Shown: positions 6,285 through 9,497 of the stretch, in pieces
How positions within the stretch are numbered: the first letter of the stretch is position 1
Layout of the letters: the number at the start of each line of letters is the position of its first letter
From: Acidobacteriota bacterium
GTDB lineage: Bacteria; Acidobacteriota; Terriglobia; Bryobacterales; Bryobacteraceae
Direction: 5' to 3'
Length of the DNA: 9,497 bases
NCBI GenBank assembly: GCA_003223065.1
Contig: QHXU01000018.1
Location: 1,556-11,052, forward strand
Program-made: the position numbers and the translations under genes
Notes under the pieces: generated by a model
Told to the model about the DNA's origin: nothing
The model's input: only the letters and a program-made list of their open reading frames with translations
The model's database searches: none

Positions 6285-9200
6285 ATGAAGAGACAGCGCC
6301 CTGTTGCTGCCTGTGGAAGCAGCCGATCTTTGACGTGTATGCTGAGTAGAACCATCGTTCTGGTCTTTTTCCTCCAATTCTTAATAGTGAGCTTTTCCCG
6401 GGTCGCCTGCGCACAGATTACGGTCACAGCCCCGTCGGCGAATGTAGTGTATCGGGCGGCCGACGACTATGCCACGCTGGCCTTTCAAGACCCTTGGGAC
6501 ATGAACCAGTGGACCGACCTGGGCTGGTATACGTTTGGGATCGACCAGCCGTATTCGAGTCTGACTAACATCAATTTCTCCGGGGGCATCTTCTCGGCGA
6601 CCAGCACCACGAGCAATCCCAACTTCTGGCTGCTGGACACCTATACTTTGGGTTCCGCGCCACTGGGCAAGATTGGCTCGTTGTTCCCAATCGACTCCGT
6701 TAAGTACCGCCGCTTTTTGATCCGGATGAACCTGAGCGGCCCTGGGTTGACCAATCCTCCTGCGGCAGGACAATCCGCCCAACTGCTATGGAGCAACAAC
6801 TCGCTCTATCAAGCCGGGGGACCTAGTACGTCAAACGCCTTTTTCACTTACCCGGGTTGGTGGGTTTATTCCGTGGACCTTCCGACGCTGGGAGTCGCAG
6901 CTAACGCGTCTTGGTCCAGCCATCCCGTGGATTCCCTTCGTTTCGACCCGGTGTATCTTTCCGCCATTAACATTAGCGTTGGCTGGGCGAGACTGGTCGC
7001 GGATGACCCAAGTCTCTATAGCCAGATCACTTGGACTGGCAGCGGCCCGGTCGACATCTTCCTGGACAACGATACCAACTTCGGCAACGGATACGTGGGC
7101 CAGATTGCCGGCAGCGCAACCGGCAACAGCTATCAGTTTTACGTTGGCGGGCTCCCTAAAGGCACGTATTACGTGGCGATTCGTCCCGCCGGCAGCACGA
7201 GTACGCCGGCGTATTCTCCGGGCGCCTGGATGGTGAACGACATCCCCACTCTGGTCTTTACGTCTCCATCACCCGAGGGTAGCGCCGACGATTTCGCTAC
7301 TGTTCAACTGAACAATGCTTGGGATATGAACGCGTTGAGTGACATTGATTACACCATCAACGCCGCAGGGCTGAGTATCACGAACATCGCCGCACAGGAT
7401 GAGGCTGGCAATCCGCTGGGCAACGTCCGGGTATTTGCCGGGACCACGTCCCAGAATTTCGGCGACCCTGAGATCTTTCCGTTGTGGTGGTGGAAAAGAG
7501 GGCTGGATTACAGGATCGATACCAACCGATACCGGATCCTGAGCTTAAAGTGGGGCATCGTGGGTAACCGCGATATCAACAACGGCTCGATTGGGCGGAT
7601 TATTTGGAAGGTCAATGGCGAGAGCGTGGAGAACGTGTCGGATGACATCATTCTGAGGCACCTGCCAAATGCAAACGTCATTCAGAACGTGATCGCGGAC
7701 ATGAAAACGTTGCGCCTGGAGGACCCGCCGGGCAGCCCGTCGACGACCGGCTGGAACGGCCTGGTGGATGGATTCCGTATAAAGCCGGATGAGTTTTCCA
7801 ACCCGACCAACTTTTATATCCAGTCCGTTAAGCTGAGTGCGCTGGAGCGCGCCACCTCCTCGTATACCATTCAATGGAACTACAGCAATCAAGGATCTGC
7901 AGCTCCCACTCTGCAGTTGTATTGGGACAGCACGGGCAGCGGCTTCGCAGGCAACCTCATTGCCTCAAGCTTAAGCCCCGCGGCCGGCTCGTATGCCTGG
8001 AACACATCGGTGCTCCCGAACGGTACCTACTACATCTATGGTCGCTTGATGAACGGGAATACCGTGATGAACCAGGCTTACGCAAGATGGCCGATCGTAG
8101 TGGATCACAGCTATCAGATCTTGCCGACCATGGCGCTCGACCGCATGGATGTTTGGTTCGGCGCCACCAACAACGGGAGTACGGTAACGGGACCGCAGAC
8201 CGTGCAAGTGATCACGGCACCCGGAGTGAGCTGGTCCGTGAGTTCGAACCGCAGCTTCATGACAGTCAGCCCCGCCTCGGGCGTTGGAAGCGGCACTTTT
8301 ACGATAAGCATTCAAGGTGGCTTGCCGAGTCCTGCCAGCATGGATGGAGTCGTCACAGTGACATCCACAGGCGTATCCAACTCACCCCAATACGTCCACA
8401 TGTTCCTGAATGTGATGAATAGCGGGAGCACGGCCGCGCCCGTCGGCAGCTTCGACACACCAGTGAACAACGTCACTGGAGTGGCTGGAAACATACCGGT
8501 GACTGGGTGGGCGTTGGATGACATCGAGATCCTGAAAGTGCAGATCTGGCGTGATCCGGTCGGCAGCGAGAGTCCAGCAGCCAATGGGTTGATTTACATC
8601 GCCGATGCGACTTTTGTGGCCGGGGCCCGCCCCGACGTCCAAACCGCTTATCCGAACTATCCCTTGAATGATCGCGCCGGATGGGGTTACATGATGCTGA
8701 CCAATTTCCTACCCAACAACGGCGTAGCGCCGGGGCCGGGGAATGGGGTCTACAAGCTTCACGCGATTGCGATCGACCGGGACGGACACACCGTGGAACT
8801 GGGGACCAAGACGATCTCCTGCGACAACGCGCATGCGACTAAACCATTCGGGACGATCGACACGCCGGGGCAGGGTGCGACGGTATCGGGCACGATCGTC
8901 AATTTCGGCTGGGCGCTGACCCAGCAGCCGTATGTGATACCAACCGACGGCTCAACGATCTGGGTCACTGTAGATGGGCAGGTGCTGGGGCATCCGGTGT
9001 ACAACCAGTACCGCAGCGATATCGCGACATCTTTTCCGGGTTATGCGAATAGCACTGGAGCCGTCGGATATCACTTCCTGGACACGACCACTCTTACCAA
9101 TGGCGTGCACAATATCGGCTGGCTGGTGTATGACAACGCCGGGCGCGGCGACGGCATCGGCAGCCGGTTCTTTAGCGTGCTGAACAGCGGGACCGGACCA

Positions 9201-9497
9201 ACGGCGGCGCTGGCTGAGGCGATGGAGCTCCCAACGACAGAAGCGACAGGGGGCGTGAGATTGCGCCGCGGGTACGATTTGTATAGAGAACCCGAACCGC
9301 TCATCCCGGACAACGATGGGACCATGACAGTCGAGATGGAGGAACTGGGCCGCATCGAATTGCAACTAGGAGCGACAGCCGGGCACTTGGTAGTGAACGG
9401 CGAGCGGCACCCGCTGCCGCCCGGATCGAGCCTGAAAGGCGGAGTGTTCTACTATCAGCTGGCGCCGGGCTGCTTGGGTGTCTATCCGCTTGTATTT
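6285..9497 (+). CDS. Large secreted multi-domain protein (duplicated beta module, BACON-like, two Ig-like domains), 3' end cut
   Basis: The frame is open from ATG 6285 for 1071 codons to the right edge with no stop. Residues 19-43 form a signal peptide (hydrophobic TIVLVFFLQFLIVSF, cleavage probably after ACA at 41-43). ATG 6339 (Met19) would give a more usual short N-region; neither start has a clear ribosome-binding site. Two related modules follow (60-334 and 335-605). Each opens with a DD-Y/F-AT...WDMN segment and ends in an Fn3-like domain with a GTYY motif (246-330, 526-608). Residues 616-711 resemble a BACON domain (SWSVSS, then TVSPASGVGSGTFTISI). Two related Ig-like domains (721-845, 856-965) carry G-x-F/I-DTP and GWAL, and a tail follows. 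There are no enzyme motifs that I can see, which suggests adhesion, carbohydrate binding or a structural surface role. I recall the DTP...GWALDD...RPDV and LPPGSSLKGGVFYY parts from Solibacter-like acidobacterial proteins. If that holds, only a short C-terminal piece is missing. Confidence 0.88.
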   Translation, partial: MKRQRPVAACGSSRSLTCMLSRTIVLVFFLQFLIVSFSRVACAQITVTAPSANVVYRAADDYATLAFQDPWDMNQWTDLGWYTFGIDQPYSSLTNINFSGGIFSATSTTSNPNFWLLDTYTLGSAPLGKIGSLFPIDSVKYRRFLIRMNLSGPGLTNPPAAGQSAQLLWSNNSLYQAGGPSTSNAFFTYPGWWVYSVDLPTLGVAANASWSSHPVDSLRFDPVYLSAINISVGWARLVADDPSLYSQITWTGSGPVDIFLDNDTNFGNGYVGQIAGSATGNSYQFYVGGLPKGTYYVAIRPAGSTSTPAYSPGAWMVNDIPTLVFTSPSPEGSADDFATVQLNNAWDMNALSDIDYTINAAGLSITNIAAQDEAGNPLGNVRVFAGTTSQNFGDPEIFPLWWWKRGLDYRIDTNRYRILSLKWGIVGNRDINNGSIGRIIWKVNGESVENVSDDIILRHLPNANVIQNVIADMKTLRLEDPPGSPSTTGWNGLVDGFRIKPDEFSNPTNFYIQSVKLSALERATSSYTIQWNYSNQGSAAPTLQLYWDSTGSGFAGNLIASSLSPAAGSYAWNTSVLPNGTYYIYGRLMNGNTVMNQAYARWPIVVDHSYQILPTMALDRMDVWFGATNNGSTVTGPQTVQVITAPGVSWSVSSNRSFMTVSPASGVGSGTFTISIQGGLPSPASMDGVVTVTSTGVSNSPQYVHMFLNVMNSGSTAAPVGSFDTPVNNVTGVAGNIPVTGWALDDIEILKVQIWRDPVGSESPAANGLIYIADATFVAGARPDVQTAYPNYPLNDRAGWGYMMLTNFLPNNGVAPGPGNGVYKLHAIAIDRDGHTVELGTKTISCDNAHATKPFGTIDTPGQGATVSGTIVNFGWALTQQPYVIPTDGSTIWVTVDGQVLGHPVYNQYRSDIATSFPGYANSTGAVGYHFLDTTTLTNGVHNIGWLVYDNAGRGDGIGSRFFSVLNSGTGPTAALAEAMELPTTEATGGVRLRRGYDLYREPEPLIPDNDGTMTVEMEELGRIELQLGATAGHLVVNGERHPLPPGSSLKGGVFYYQLAPGCLGVYPLVF
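6462..8099 (+). repeat. Two tandem ~275-residue modules in the secreted protein
   Basis: Module 1 (6462-7286, residues 60-334) and module 2 (7287-8099, residues 335-605) share an ordered set of landmarks. These are DDYATLAFQDPWDMN versus DDFATVQLNNAWDMN, IDSVKYRRFLIRM versus IDTNRYRILSLKW, VDSLRFDP versus VDGFRIKP, and an Fn3-like end with LPKGTYYVAIR versus LPNGTYYIYGR. The DNA is not alike over long stretches, so this is an old protein-level duplication. The first half of each module looks like a beta-sandwich of the carbohydrate-binding sort, which is an inference from the pattern of strands and aromatic residues (including WWW at about 406-408). Confidence 0.75.
8445..9179 (+). repeat. 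Two related Ig-like domains at the C-terminal side of the secreted protein
   Basis: Residues 721-845 (8445-8819) and 856-965 (8850-9179) line up as GSFDTP/GTIDTP, VTGWALDD/NFGWALTQ, ARPDVQTAYPNY/YRSDIATSFPGY, and VYKLHAIAIDRDG/VHNIGWLVYDNAG. They are separated by a short linker with one Cys (Cys846, CDNAHATKPF). The arrangement is typical of bacterial Ig-like surface domains. No catalytic residues are apparent. Confidence 0.75.

Noticed and set aside
6399..6413. Possible lipoprotein signal (Cys42 in RVAC at the end of the signal peptide)
   Set aside because: The -3 position is Arg39 rather than Leu or similar, while ACA followed by Gln fits ordinary signal peptidase I cleavage better.
7874..8422. 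+ strand open frame of 182 codons
   Set aside because: It lies out of frame inside the secreted-protein gene, whose frame encodes recognisable Fn3-like and BACON-like sequence throughout; the alternative product is His/Arg-rich and featureless.

Overview
The window looks like chromosomal DNA of a GC-rich Gram-negative soil-type bacterium, most likely an acidobacterium of the Solibacter/Bryobacter kind. That guess rests mainly on the C-terminal part of the large secreted protein at the right end, which I recall as typical of that group; it is an inference from memory and no search was run. There are no RNA genes, insertion sequences, CRISPR arrays or phage genes that I can see. Coding density is very high, with only short gaps between genes.

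Layout. (1) Positions 1-446, + strand: the 3' part of a hydroxypyruvate isomerase gene (sugar-isomerase TIM barrel), cut by the left edge. (2) Positions 474-5815, - strand: a compact three-gene unit, read right to left. It holds a 1250-residue protein with three glycosyltransferase domains (2063-5815), an ABC-2 type polysaccharide export permease (1205-1966) and its ATPase (474-1202, two bases after the permease). The unit is bounded by a divergent gene on its right and by the convergent isomerase gene on its left, so the whole transcription unit seems to be in view. (3) Positions 5816-5906: a 91-base divergent intergenic region. (4) Positions 5907-6272, + strand: a 121-residue coiled-coil protein of unknown function. 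(5) Positions 6285-9497, + strand: a very large secreted protein. Its frame stays open for 1071 codons and runs off the right edge. It has a signal peptide, two copies of a module of about 275 residues, a BACON-like domain and two related Ig-like domains.

How the genes may work together. The permease and ATPase form a Wzm/Wzt (KpsM/KpsT, TagG/TagH) type exporter that moves a lipid-linked glycan across the inner membrane. The triple glycosyltransferase next to them probably builds that glycan on the cytoplasmic face. The divergent coiled-coil gene ends in a short basic, aromatic tail of a kind I recall from coiled-coil glycosyltransferases, so it may belong to the same assembly machinery. The large secreted protein is a surface or extracellular protein. 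Whether it binds, anchors or carries the exported glycan is open, and the only link visible here is position. No initiating sugar-phosphate transferase, nucleotide-sugar gene, ligase or outer-membrane export gene is present, so those functions must be encoded elsewhere.
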